From assembly GCA_017995875.1 (NCBI GenBank), contig JAGOIB010000067.1, positions 1 to 10,559 on the forward strand: DNA of 10,559 nt. The letters run 5' to 3'. A program made the translations under genes and the position numbers. Positions 1-7,947 of this stretch are shown piece by piece. Each line of letters starts with the position of its first letter. The first letter of the stretch is position 1. This DNA is from Saprospiraceae bacterium (lineage in GTDB: Bacteria > Bacteroidota > Bacteroidia > Chitinophagales > Saprospiraceae). The notes beneath the pieces are model-generated. The model saw nothing but the letters and a program-made list of their open reading frames with translations. It made no database searches and had not been told where the DNA came from.

Positions 1-1201
1 GAGCAGCAATCAATGCATAGCGAATACCACTCAATTCATTGCCTGGTCCTCCACCGTCACCGGAGCTGTTGATGACATCGCGATCGGTGTAGGAAAAGGA
101 AATATTATTTCCCACCCTGAATCGTTTAGTGCCGATATCGCCATTGAAGCGGAGCAAATATTTATCATACTTCTGCTTCTTGAATACACCTTCCTGGCTT
201 GAATATTCTCCCATGAGATAGAAGCTGCCATTATCACCACCACCTGAAGCAGATAATGAATAACGTTGGGTTGGCGCTGGATTGAATACCTGATCTAACC
301 AGTTGACATCACCAAGTGTATCAAGGATAGCCAGATCATATGTGTCAAGTTGACGTATCGGATCACGAAGGCTATTGGCATTATTGATAGCTTCATTTCG
401 GATCAGAAGATATTCCTCAGTATTGAGTAATTCAGGTAAGCGGTTGGCTTCCTGAATACCGTAATAAGAATCAAAATTAAAAGTGGGAGCACCTTTCTTT
501 CCTTTTTTTGTAGTGATGACTATAACGCCATTGGCACTTCGTGACCCATATATGGAAGCTGAAGCAGCATCCTTCAATATTTCAATGGACTCTATGTCAG
601 AGATTGAAAACATATTGATATTTCCGGTGGTGGGCACACCATCAATGATGTAGAGCGGGTTGTTATTTCCGAGTGTACCGGCTCCACGGATACGGACAGC
701 AATATCGTCTCCCGGAGCCCCTGTGGTTTGCGTGACTTGAACACCCGCAGCCTGTCCCTGAAGAGCCTGGTCCAGTCCGCTGAGTGGAAGATGATTGATG
801 TTTTCGGCTTTAACCGTTGAGATTGCACTGGAAATATTACTCTTGATTTCCTTTTTGTAACCAACCACCACCACATCTTCCAGCAATTGCCTATCGGTTT
901 GGAGCGTAATATCAATACTCGTTTGCCCATTGACAGCTACTTCCTGCGTCAGAAACCCGGTATAGTTAAATTGGAGTACTGCATCAAGGGCTACAGATAT
1001 CGAATACGTACCGTTGATATCTGTGGAAGTACCAAGTTGAGTCCCCAAAACTCCAATACTGGCTCCTATGAGAGGTTGGTCATCTTCACCGGAAAGCACT
1101 GTGCCTGTAACGGTCACATTTTGCCCGAAAGCCAATAAGGACAGGAGAAACAAAGCCCCCGTGAGTTGACATTTTGTTGATTTCAGCAATGTAGGTATCA
1201 T
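1..1201 (-). CDS. SusC/RagA-type TonB-dependent outer-membrane receptor, N-terminal part (cut by window edge)
   Basis: Outer-membrane beta-barrel receptor that would import glycan fragments using TonB energy; only the first 400 codons are visible and the frame stays open to base 1. The start is the ATG whose complement is at 1199-1201. It gives a signal peptide of about 26 residues ending in LLAFGQ. Residues about 30-105 form a carboxypeptidase-regulatory-like domain, with the typical GTVLSGEDDQPLIGASI and STDINGTYSI stretches. A TonB-box-like LEDVVVVGY follows at about 107-115. The plug domain (about 119-235) contains ALQGQAAGVQV, VRIRGAGT, YIIDGVP and IEILKDAASASIYGSRSANG, which are hallmarks of the SusC family. 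The barrel begins after that. A SusD partner, if present, would lie beyond the left edge. The gene is divergent from the AraC regulator. The family is certain; the substrate is not readable from this part. Confidence 0.95.
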   Translation of the reverse strand, partial: MIPTLLKSTKCQLTGALFLLSLLAFGQNVTVTGTVLSGEDDQPLIGASIGVLGTQLGTSTDINGTYSISVALDAVLQFNYTGFLTQEVAVNGQTSIDITLQTDRQLLEDVVVVGYKKEIKSNISSAISTVKAENINHLPLSGLDQALQGQAAGVQVTQTTGAPGDDIAVRIRGAGTLGNNNPLYIIDGVPTTGNINMFSISDIESIEILKDAASASIYGSRSANGVIVITTKKGKKGAPTFNFDSYYGIQEANRLPELLNTEEYLLIRNEAINNANSLRDPIRQLDTYDLAILDTLGDVNWLDQVFNPAPTQRYSLSASGGGDNGSFYLMGEYSSQEGVFKKQKYDKYLLRFNGDIGTKRFRVGNNISFSYTDRDVINSSGDGGGPGNELSGIRYALIAA

Positions 1202-1383
1202 GCAATCTATTAATTAAGCAGACTTTCTGCCTATGATGAGACAAAATTCGGTACCAATTGAAATGTGCATAGGATGGGTAGGTGAAACTACGAAGAAGCC
1301 AATCAGAAAACCTGTACTTTAAGTGAAAAGAATGGTATTTTTATGAAAATCTAACTGTACAGATTTCAATCCTTCTTAATATT
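1202..1383. promoter_or_regulatory. Divergent intergenic region between susC-like and araC-like genes
   Basis: This 182-bp AT-rich spacer must carry the promoters of both divergent genes. On the minus strand, GAATTTTG (complement of 1242-1249) differs by one base from the Bacteroidota -7 element TAnnTTTG and lies about 40 bp upstream of the receptor start, but I see no clear TTTG at -33. On the plus strand TACTTTAA, beginning at 1315, is a weaker partial match. Neither is strong enough to assign a start site. The spacer also contains the inverted repeat listed separately. Confidence 0.4.
1347..1366. promoter_or_regulatory. Inverted repeat AAATCT-N8-AGATTT, candidate operator upstream of the araC-like gene
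   Basis: Perfect 6-bp arms AAATCT (1347-1352) and AGATTT (1361-1366) are separated by AACTGTAC. The right half also overlaps an 8-bp palindrome CTGTACAG (1355-1362). The site ends 17 bp before the regulator's ATG. A second CTGTAC occurs at about 1312-1317. The position suits autoregulation or a leader hairpin. AraC proteins more often bind direct repeats, so another factor could be involved. Confidence 0.35.
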
Positions 1384-2361
1384 ATGAAAGTATATCAGGA
1401 AATCACACCGGTCACAGGATCGGATCTTTTTGTGATTCTGGACTCCGTAAACAAAGGTTTCGAGTACCCGATTCACAACCATGCAGAATTTGAATTGACG
1501 CTGGTGACAGGGAGTGCCGGAAACCGGATTGTAGGTGACTCTACCCACAAATACAAGGACGAAGACCTTGTATTGATTGGCCCTTATTTATTTCACAAAT
1601 GGGACAATCAGGACAAACAGGGAACTGCAAAAGATCCTTGTCGCGTGGTGACCATCCAGTTTGACATGCATTTGTTTGACAAAGCACTTTTGGCCAAAAA
1701 GCCTTTTATGCTTATTCAGACTTTCCTGGTCAAGTCAGGCAGAGGCATCCGCTTTTATGGCAAATCGTTGTTGGAAGCTAAAAAGAGGATTCACAGGTTA
1801 ACTGGACTTAGCGGTATTGAAAGTGCTACAGAGTTTTTATTGTTGCTTGACCTGCTGTCTAAATCGAATGAATTTGAATTTTTAGCAAGCGAAGGTTTTA
1901 ATGCCAATCCTGTCCAGGTCAATAGCAAAAGATTACATGCAGCGTATCAATATATCCTGAATCGGTTTCAGGATTTTGGTTTGAAAATGTCAGATGTGGC
2001 TAACCAGGTAAATCTTGGCGATTCCGCATTCAGCCATTTTTTTAAAAAAGCTACCAACCGGAGTTTTTCAGATTACCTGATTGCGATGCGCATTGAACAT
2101 GCCTGCAAATTGTTGATTGAATCCGACGAACAGATAAGCCGGATCGCATCATTATCCGGGTTTAATAATATGGCCAACTTCAACCGGAAATTTAAGGAGG
2201 TCCATCGTTGCAGTCCGTTACAGTTTCGAAAGATTTACCTGGAGAAAAGCAAATTTGACTGGAATAAACAGATCACCCCCGGCCAGTTTATCCCACCGGG
2301 AAATCATCCGGAGTTGTCGCATAAACCAGCTCAATACAGCACGCGCGTAGTCCGCTCATGA
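1384..2361 (+). CDS. AraC-family transcriptional regulator with N-terminal cupin sensor domain
   Basis: A 325-residue DNA-binding regulator. The N-terminal half is a cupin-like sensing domain: PIHNHAEFELTLV at about residues 29-41 and a later FHKWDNQD resemble the HxHxxxE-type pocket seen in sugar-responsive AraC proteins. The C-terminal half, about residues 185-285, holds two helix-turn-helix motifs. The first is around MSDVANQVNLGDSAFSHFFKKATNRSF. The second is around ISRIASLSGFNNMANFNRKFK, followed by the conserved CSPLQFRK. About 40 residues follow the HTH domain (KFDWNKQITPGQFIPPGN and on), an unusual tail of unknown role. It is divergent from the SusC-like gene and lies 33 bp upstream of the ABC transporter genes, so it probably controls one or both in response to the imported sugar. 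The family is clear; the ligand and activator role are inferred. Confidence 0.92.
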   Translation: MKVYQEITPVTGSDLFVILDSVNKGFEYPIHNHAEFELTLVTGSAGNRIVGDSTHKYKDEDLVLIGPYLFHKWDNQDKQGTAKDPCRVVTIQFDMHLFDKALLAKKPFMLIQTFLVKSGRGIRFYGKSLLEAKKRIHRLTGLSGIESATEFLLLLDLLSKSNEFEFLASEGFNANPVQVNSKRLHAAYQYILNRFQDFGLKMSDVANQVNLGDSAFSHFFKKATNRSFSDYLIAMRIEHACKLLIESDEQISRIASLSGFNNMANFNRKFKEVHRCSPLQFRKIYLEKSKFDWNKQITPGQFIPPGNHPELSHKPAQYSTRVVRS

Positions 2362-2394
2362 AGCGAAATAAGAATATAGTTTTTGTTCGAATAG

Positions 2395-3678
2395 ATGGTT
2401 GCTCAAATGTGTTTAGTGAAACAAATAAGTACATATTGTTTTATGCTTCTGTTTCTTGTGTCTTGCAGGGATCAGGCACAGGACAACCATACCCTTGTCT
2501 TCTGGTCTTCCAGTAACCCGGAAGAAATAAAATTCACCTCTCAGTACATTGATAAATGGAACCTGGCTAACCCATCACAGCCGTTGATGTTCCAACCGGT
2601 TCCCGAAGGCCAATCCAGCGAAGAAGTAATACTGGCAGCTGTTGTGGGGAAGACAACACCTGATATTTATGCCAATATGTGGCAGGGAGATGTGGAGGAT
2701 TTTGCAAGCAGTGGTGTCCTGGTTCCACTCGATACATTAGATGGTTTTCTTGACTTTATATACCAACGATGTGATTCACTTGTCGTTAAAGAAATCACCT
2801 CACAGGATGGTCATATCTACCAGATCCCATGGAAGGTTAATCCTGTAATGATGATGTATAATCCCTTGCTTTTTCAACAGGCAGGTGTTGATGGCATTCC
2901 AAAAAATTATACGTCTTATCTGGAAGCAGGCAGGTTGTTAAAATTACAACAACATTGGCTTGGCATCAGTGAAGTCAATGCTATTTGGTGGCAACGATTT
3001 TTCAATTTTCTACCGCTTTATTATGCAGCATCAGGAGGCGCACCATTGGTAGAGAACGGAAAAGCAGTTTTTGATAATGAGTATGGAATAGCTGTCTTTG
3101 CTTTTTTACAACAGATATATACACTCGGTTATTTTCCGCGCGAACAAATGAAAGGACAGAGTGATCCATTTCTCGCAGGTAGAGTAGCTTCCAGCTTTAC
3201 TGGCCCATGGACAATAGAATACAATGATCGCTTCAAGCCGAAAGGAATGGAGTTTGCCTTTCAGGAAGTACTTGTTCCGGATGGATTTACGGGTCCTGTG
3301 TACACATATGGAGATCCAAAAAATATTGTCATTTTCAATACATGCAGGGAACCTGAAAAAGCATGGCAGTTTTTACAAACACTTCTTTCGCCTGAAGCCG
3401 ATAGAGATTTTCTGACACTATCAGGTCAGTTCCCCCGACGAAAGGATATAGACACGAATCCATTGTTCAGTGAATTTCTTCAGGCCCATCCAAAAATTCT
3501 TCCATTTGCAAGACAAGCAAAGTTTGTTCGTGGCATGGATAGCGCTCCCTACATGAAAGAAGTATTGGATATCATTTCACAGGAGTATGAAGCATGTGTT
3601 GTGTATGGGTTGAAAACACCGGAAGAAGCCATTCATGCAGCAGCGAAAGCTGTGGACTTACTATATATACACTTATAA
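2395..3678 (+). CDS. ABC transporter sugar-binding lipoprotein (extracellular solute-binding protein family 1)
   Basis: A 427-residue substrate-binding component of an ABC sugar importer. The N-terminus is a lipoprotein signal: a hydrophobic stretch ending in lipobox LVSC, with the acylated Cys at residue 24, followed by RDQAQDN. The mature part begins LVFWSSSNPEEIKFTSQYIDKWN, continues to PDIYANMWQGDVEDFASSGVLVPLD, and contains FLAGRVASSFTGPW and KAWQFLQTLLSPEADRDF, all typical of the MalE/UgpB fold. ATG 2395 is taken as the start. ATG 2407 (beginning MCLVKQ) would give an equally good signal and cannot be excluded; neither has a strong ribosome site. It begins 33 bp after the regulator and ends 11 bp before the first permease. 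It would be anchored in the inner membrane and deliver an oligosaccharide to the permeases. The ligand is not readable; the neighbouring GH130 enzyme suggests a beta-mannoside. Confidence 0.92.
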   Translation: MVAQMCLVKQISTYCFMLLFLVSCRDQAQDNHTLVFWSSSNPEEIKFTSQYIDKWNLANPSQPLMFQPVPEGQSSEEVILAAVVGKTTPDIYANMWQGDVEDFASSGVLVPLDTLDGFLDFIYQRCDSLVVKEITSQDGHIYQIPWKVNPVMMMYNPLLFQQAGVDGIPKNYTSYLEAGRLLKLQQHWLGISEVNAIWWQRFFNFLPLYYAASGGAPLVENGKAVFDNEYGIAVFAFLQQIYTLGYFPREQMKGQSDPFLAGRVASSFTGPWTIEYNDRFKPKGMEFAFQEVLVPDGFTGPVYTYGDPKNIVIFNTCREPEKAWQFLQTLLSPEADRDFLTLSGQFPRRKDIDTNPLFSEFLQAHPKILPFARQAKFVRGMDSAPYMKEVLDIISQEYEACVVYGLKTPEEAIHAAAKAVDLLYIHL

Positions 3679-3689
3679 CAGGGCCATCA

Positions 3690-4553
3690 TTGAAAAACAA
3701 CAGATCCATATCATCCTACTTGCTGATCTCACCTTACCTGTTGCATGTCCTTGTCTTTGTATTATTCCCGGTAGGCTTTTCATTGTTTCTGAGTTTTCAT
3801 GAATGGAATATTATCGGTCCGATGAACTATGTCGGTACAGCCAATTATGAAAAACTCTTCCAGGATCAATACTTTATCAAGTCACTTCGCAACACACTTG
3901 TGTTTCTGATGATCCACATTCCATTGCAGATAATTATTGCATTGGGGCTCGCCGTCATCCTCAATGAGAAATTGTGGTTCAGGGCTTTTTTCCGAGGCGC
4001 TTTTTTTATGCCGGTGGTCGTATCTGGTGTTGTTGTGACCATTCTGTGGCAACAACTCTATGGATTTGAAATGGGCTCCATCAATACGTTTTTGATGTGG
4101 CTTGGATTTGATAAAGTTGGATGGCTGATAGATCCTGTTTGGGCTATGCCTTCCATTGCGATTATGGCTACATGGAAAAATGTTGGACTTTATGTTATCC
4201 TTTTTCTTGTTGGACTACAATCCGTACCGAAGTCCTTGTATGAAGCTTCCGAACTCGAAGGAGCTACACGCTGGCAACAATTCTGGCACATCACATTGCC
4301 TGTTATCAATCCAACAGTCATCATGGTGATGATCCTTTCGACGATCGGAGGCTTTTCACTCTTCATAGAACCTTATGTCATGACGGGTGGAGGGCCACTC
4401 AACAGTACATTGTCTTCCGTACTCTATATTTATAAACAAGGATTTTTCTATTATCATATGGGCTATGCTGCAACACTGGGGCTGATCCTGGCCTTGATAA
4501 TCCTGACGGTTGTTTTTATTCAACGCCTGGTCATCGAAAAGAAACAATCATGA
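3690..4553 (+). CDS. ABC sugar transporter permease, MalF/UgpA type (probable TTG start)
   Basis: Integral membrane subunit of the importer, 287 residues if it starts at TTG 3690 (reading MKNNRSISSYLLISPY), close to the usual 280-300 for this family. The only in-frame ATG upstream is at 3594. That would overlap the binding-protein gene by 85 bp and add a Cys-rich N-terminus unlike any permease, so TTG, 11 bp after the previous stop, is preferred. Six hydrophobic segments are visible, the first at about residues 10-34. The cytoplasmic EAA loop that contacts the ATPase is at about 185-204 (EASELEGATRWQQFWHITLP), with the conserved Gly at 191. The stop overlaps the next gene's ATG by 4 bp, a sign of translational coupling. 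Confidence 0.92.
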   Translation: MKNNRSISSYLLISPYLLHVLVFVLFPVGFSLFLSFHEWNIIGPMNYVGTANYEKLFQDQYFIKSLRNTLVFLMIHIPLQIIIALGLAVILNEKLWFRAFFRGAFFMPVVVSGVVVTILWQQLYGFEMGSINTFLMWLGFDKVGWLIDPVWAMPSIAIMATWKNVGLYVILFLVGLQSVPKSLYEASELEGATRWQQFWHITLPVINPTVIMVMILSTIGGFSLFIEPYVMTGGGPLNSTLSSVLYIYKQGFFYYHMGYAATLGLILALIILTVVFIQRLVIEKKQS

Positions 4554-5359
4554 AGAAGGCACTCCTGTATATTCTCCTGGGCTTGTTTGCCTTCGCCTTT
4601 TTATATCCGTTTATCTGGATGATCAGTGCATCGCTTTCGGAGGAGCGAAGTATCGCGCATGTTACATTATGGCCGGTAGCATTTTCATTCAACCACTATA
4701 TCAAGTTGTTTCAAAGTATCCCGATTGCGAGATCACTCTTCAATAGCATTTTTGTCGCGACGCTCGTGACCTTTGGTGTGCTTGTATTCAGTTCGATGGT
4801 AGGCTACGCACTTGCCAGACATAGATTCAGAGGAAGAAATCTCATCTTTTACTTCCTCCTTTTTACCATGACGCTTCCTTTTCAACTCACCCTTATTCCC
4901 AACTATATCCTCATGGTGGAATTTGGATGGACCAATTCTTTCGCAGCCTTGATTATACCTGGATTACTCAATGCATTTGCCATACTTCTTTTCCGCCAGC
5001 ATTTCTTGTCCATTCCCCAGGATCTGATTGATGCAGCCAGGATAGATGGATGTAATGAATTTCGCATTCTTTTCCAGGTACTATGGCCTGTCTCCGTTCC
5101 CACTTTGATTACGGTGGGGATCATCACTTTTATGACGACATGGAATGATGTACTATGGCCCATCATTGTGATCCGTGAAGAAAATCTGATGACCATGCCC
5201 CAGTTGGTGACGTTGTTTGCTGTGGGCGGAAGGTCGCTTGGACAAATTGGAATGAAACTCGCGAGTGCAACACTGCTCGCATTACCTATCATCATCGCAT
5301 ACCTGATTTTTCAAAAACATTTTATTCAAAGTATGGCTGCATCCGGTCAGAAAGAATAA
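4550..5359 (+). CDS. ABC sugar transporter permease, MalG/UgpE type
   Basis: Second membrane subunit, 269 residues, expected to form a heterodimer with the upstream permease. The N-terminal segment LLGLFAFAFLYPFIWMISAS is typical of MalG-like proteins, as is the following SFNHYIKLF. Further hydrophobic stretches give about six membrane spans. The EAA loop starts at residue 161 (DAARIDGCNEFRILFQVLWP), with Gly at 167. The usual first Glu is Asp and the usual LP is WP, both mild variants. ATTWNDVLWP-like text (TTWNDVLWPIIVI) and the Met-rich MTMPQLVTLF match the family's conserved C-terminal part. It overlaps the preceding gene in an ATGA and is followed 18 bp later by the GH130 gene, so these very probably share a transcript. 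Confidence 0.94.
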   Translation: MKKALLYILLGLFAFAFLYPFIWMISASLSEERSIAHVTLWPVAFSFNHYIKLFQSIPIARSLFNSIFVATLVTFGVLVFSSMVGYALARHRFRGRNLIFYFLLFTMTLPFQLTLIPNYILMVEFGWTNSFAALIIPGLLNAFAILLFRQHFLSIPQDLIDAARIDGCNEFRILFQVLWPVSVPTLITVGIITFMTTWNDVLWPIIVIREENLMTMPQLVTLFAVGGRSLGQIGMKLASATLLALPIIIAYLIFQKHFIQSMAASGQKE

Positions 5360-5377
5360 TCAACCACCTATATACCT

Positions 5378-6643
5378 ATGCTTATTCAACGACTTCCTCA
5401 ACATTTCGATGCCGATCCAAAAAAGGTCATTCTATTGTATCTGGATCCAGGCGAATCCGACCGTCTCACACGCTTTGCAGGATTCGTTGAAAAACTCACA
5501 GACGAACAAGCCACAAAGATTCATCAGGAAACGACTTCATTGTTTGGCCATCGCCATCGTATGTATGAAGCGTTATTGAAAGCAAATGCCAAAAGAGGAA
5601 AGGCTGCCCTTTATCCACCAGCGACATTTACACCACTGCAGGAACTGGTCTTTGGTTCTTTCCTCACTAAAGAATATTCAGTTGAGGCTGCAGCACTCTT
5701 CAATCCATCTATCGTACCACATCCTGATCAGTCTGGACTTGCAGCTGGTGAAACAAGATTTGTACTCACATTACGTTCCGTTGGTGAAGGTCACATCTCA
5801 AGTGTTGGCCTGATGGAAGGCGTCATCGATAGCTTCGATCAGATTCATTTTACACCACAGGGGCCCTGGCGCACAGCAGGGGATAAATCGCTTCCTCCAC
5901 ATGGCGATGATGATCACTACGACATCACCTTTGATGCCAATATTCCTCTTTCCGAACGCGTGATTTTTCCACAGGCAGCAAGTGAATCGATGGGCATGGA
6001 AGATTTGCGCATGGTGAAATTTGAAGATAAAGGTGAAACAAAATACCTCGGTACGTATACCGCGTATAATGGTAAAAACATTCAATCAAAAATGTTGGAG
6101 ACTACTGATTTCCGGCATTTCCATATCCGTAATCTAAATGGAAGCCAGGTAGATAATAAAGGCATGGCCTATTTCCCCCGAAAGATTGGCGGTCAGTACG
6201 TCATGTTGTCAAGACAAGGCGGTGAATCATTAGGCATTATGCGCTCAGATGATTACATGACCTGGGATCATAAGCAGGCTTTGCAGCAACCATTCAGAGA
6301 TTTTGAATTGGTGCAGATTGGTAATTGCGGATCACCGATTGAAACTTCTGAAGGCTGGCTTATGTTGACCCACCATGTCGGTCCGATGCGAAGGTATACC
6401 CTGGGTGTAACGCTTCTTGATTTGGATCACCCACATAAAGTTATCGCGATGCTGGACAAACCCTTAATGGAACCATTGGAAAAAGAGCGTGAAGGCTATG
6501 TGCCCAATGTTCTCTATACCTGCGGTTGGATGCAACATGGTGATAGCATATTGATCCCATACGCGATGTCAGATGTAGCCTGTGGTTTTGCGACGATGAA
6601 GACAGCTACTATATTGGATGAACTCAGTCAGCACAGATTATAA
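5378..6643 (+). CDS. GH130 family glycoside phosphorylase (probable beta-mannoside phosphorylase)
   Basis: Five-bladed beta-propeller enzyme of family GH130, 421 residues, without a signal peptide and so cytoplasmic. Characterised GH130 members cleave beta-mannosidic bonds, mostly by phosphorolysis to mannose 1-phosphate, with some beta-1,2-mannosidases that hydrolyse. The family motif GMEDLR is at 206-211, with the expected catalytic acid Asp at 209. NKGMAYFPRK has Lys at 261, and GSPIETSEGWL is followed by THHVG (His 332/333), then YTLGVTLLDLDHP and EGYVPNVLY. The Lys and His occupy places that, from my recall of the family, contact phosphate, so phosphorolysis is favoured over hydrolysis. 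About 100 N-terminal residues, largely helical in appearance, precede the propeller; short GH130 members lack this part. It sits 18 bp after the permease gene, which suggests that the imported sugar is its substrate. The exact linkage is unknown. Confidence 0.9.
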   Translation: MLIQRLPQHFDADPKKVILLYLDPGESDRLTRFAGFVEKLTDEQATKIHQETTSLFGHRHRMYEALLKANAKRGKAALYPPATFTPLQELVFGSFLTKEYSVEAAALFNPSIVPHPDQSGLAAGETRFVLTLRSVGEGHISSVGLMEGVIDSFDQIHFTPQGPWRTAGDKSLPPHGDDDHYDITFDANIPLSERVIFPQAASESMGMEDLRMVKFEDKGETKYLGTYTAYNGKNIQSKMLETTDFRHFHIRNLNGSQVDNKGMAYFPRKIGGQYVMLSRQGGESLGIMRSDDYMTWDHKQALQQPFRDFELVQIGNCGSPIETSEGWLMLTHHVGPMRRYTLGVTLLDLDHPHKVIAMLDKPLMEPLEKEREGYVPNVLYTCGWMQHGDSILIPYAMSDVACGFATMKTATILDELSQHRL

Positions 6644-6678
6644 TTGTTTTTGATTAATAACCCTTTAAATAAACCAGG

Positions 6679-7947
6679 ATGATTAGAATTGTTATATGTA
6701 TAGTGATGGCCCTAGCCCTCATGCAATGCGGGAAAAAAACAAATGAACAGCCAGCGTCCTCATCATCCATCAATACCGCTCACCTTGATGCCTTGTATGA
6801 AGAAATCAAGATGGGCGGTGATACAGTTGGTATCATCCACCTGTACTCCGAAGCCCCCGACTATAAGTGGAAAGGGGATGATAATGAAGGCATAGCTTGT
6901 GTCGATGATGCTTCACGTGCGGCGATTTTTTATTTACGCCAATATAAAGCCACCTCCAATCCTGAATACCTAAGGAAAGGAAAGATGCTATTGAAGTTTT
7001 TACTGGCGATGCAAGCTCCAAATGGGTATTACTACAATTTTATCTGGCCGGATGGTTCTATTCACAAAGATGGTGTTACCACCAAAGCCGAACCAAACTG
7101 GTGGTCCTGGCGCGCCTTGTGGGCATTTGGGGAAGCGCTTGCTGTTATGGATCCGAACGATAAACTTGAGCCCATCCTACGACATCAGCGTGAAGTACTC
7201 GTTAAAAATATTCTAAGTGAGGCAAGTTTTGCTTCTCAGGAAACAGACACTGCGATGGGGATTACGATTCCCACATGGTTGCCAAAAGCATGTGGGACGG
7301 ATCAGGCTTCAATCATTCTCATTGGACTTTCGAAGATGCTTGAGCAATACACAACCCGTGATGTCATTTCAAAGGATACGATCTCCAATTTCATCCGTCA
7401 TTTTGCAGAGGGTATGTATATGATGCAGATCGAGCAGCCTGATAGTGTTCACGATGGTGCGTTTCTTAGCTGGGAAAATCTCTGGCATGCCTATGGAAAT
7501 ATTCAGGCGTATGCATTATTGACAGCCGGTCAGGTGATTGATGATCCGCACATGACATCACATGGCTTATATGAGGTAGATCATTTTTATCCGGCCTATC
7601 TGAAAGCCGGTGGCATGGATCATTTCTGGGTTAAAGTTGTGGATGGAAAAATGACGATGTATGATGCAAAACAATTTCCACAAATAGCTTATGGCAGAAG
7701 GCCAATGGTCTGGGCCGCAATCAAAGCATATGAGCTAACAGAGGATAAAAAATACCTGAAACTGGCAAGGGATTTAGGTGATTGGTTTTCGGGTCAAAAT
7801 CCCGCAAAATTTCCGATGTACGATCCTGCCACTGGAAGAGGATATGATGGCATCAATGGTGCAGATCAGATCAACAAAAATGCGGGCGCTGAATCAACAA
7901 TAGAATCGCTGTTGGCCATGCAGGCATTGGAAAAATATGATAAATAA
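6679..7947 (+). CDS. Six-hairpin (alpha/alpha) glycosidase-like lipoprotein of unknown specificity
   Basis: A 422-residue exported lipoprotein: the signal MIRIVICIVMALALMQC has lipobox LMQC with Cys at 17, then GKK and a Ser/Asn-rich linker to about residue 33. The rest looks like an all-helical (alpha/alpha)6 barrel. Recurrent aromatic, Ala-rich helices are seen at VDDASRAAIFYLR (75-87), PNWWSWRALWAFGEAL (about 140), FLSWENLWHAYGNIQAYAL (about 262) and RRPMVWAAIKAYEL. Near the C-terminus, GQNPAKFPMYDP (from 372) and NAGAESTIESLLAM (from 401) recall the final catalytic helices of six-hairpin glycosidases. Asp 76/77, Glu 266 and Glu 405 are candidate catalytic residues, but I cannot match it to a named GH family. 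Export plus position in the operon suggest it trims the glycan before import. The stop codon lies inside a large palindrome. Confidence 0.72.
   Translation: MIRIVICIVMALALMQCGKKTNEQPASSSSINTAHLDALYEEIKMGGDTVGIIHLYSEAPDYKWKGDDNEGIACVDDASRAAIFYLRQYKATSNPEYLRKGKMLLKFLLAMQAPNGYYYNFIWPDGSIHKDGVTTKAEPNWWSWRALWAFGEALAVMDPNDKLEPILRHQREVLVKNILSEASFASQETDTAMGITIPTWLPKACGTDQASIILIGLSKMLEQYTTRDVISKDTISNFIRHFAEGMYMMQIEQPDSVHDGAFLSWENLWHAYGNIQAYALLTAGQVIDDPHMTSHGLYEVDHFYPAYLKAGGMDHFWVKVVDGKMTMYDAKQFPQIAYGRRPMVWAAIKAYELTEDKKYLKLARDLGDWFSGQNPAKFPMYDPATGRGYDGINGADQINKNAGAESTIESLLAMQALEKYDK

Noticed and set aside
592..930. A 112-codon minus-strand open frame.
   Set aside because: It lies in another frame of the SusC-like gene, whose own frame runs unbroken through this stretch with clear plug-domain motifs.
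887..1138. An 83-codon plus-strand open frame.
   Set aside because: It is antisense to the signal-proximal domain of the SusC-like gene and has no recognisable protein features.
2371..2394. A Bacteroidota promoter (TATAGTTTTTG) before the solute-binding protein gene.
   Set aside because: The spacing within TAnnTTTG is off by one, no TTTG is at -33, and a start site would leave almost no leader before ATG 2395. Cotranscription with the regulator is equally possible.
4903..5295. A 130-codon minus-strand open frame.
   Set aside because: It is antisense to the second permease, which has strong family motifs; the composition looks like a shadow.
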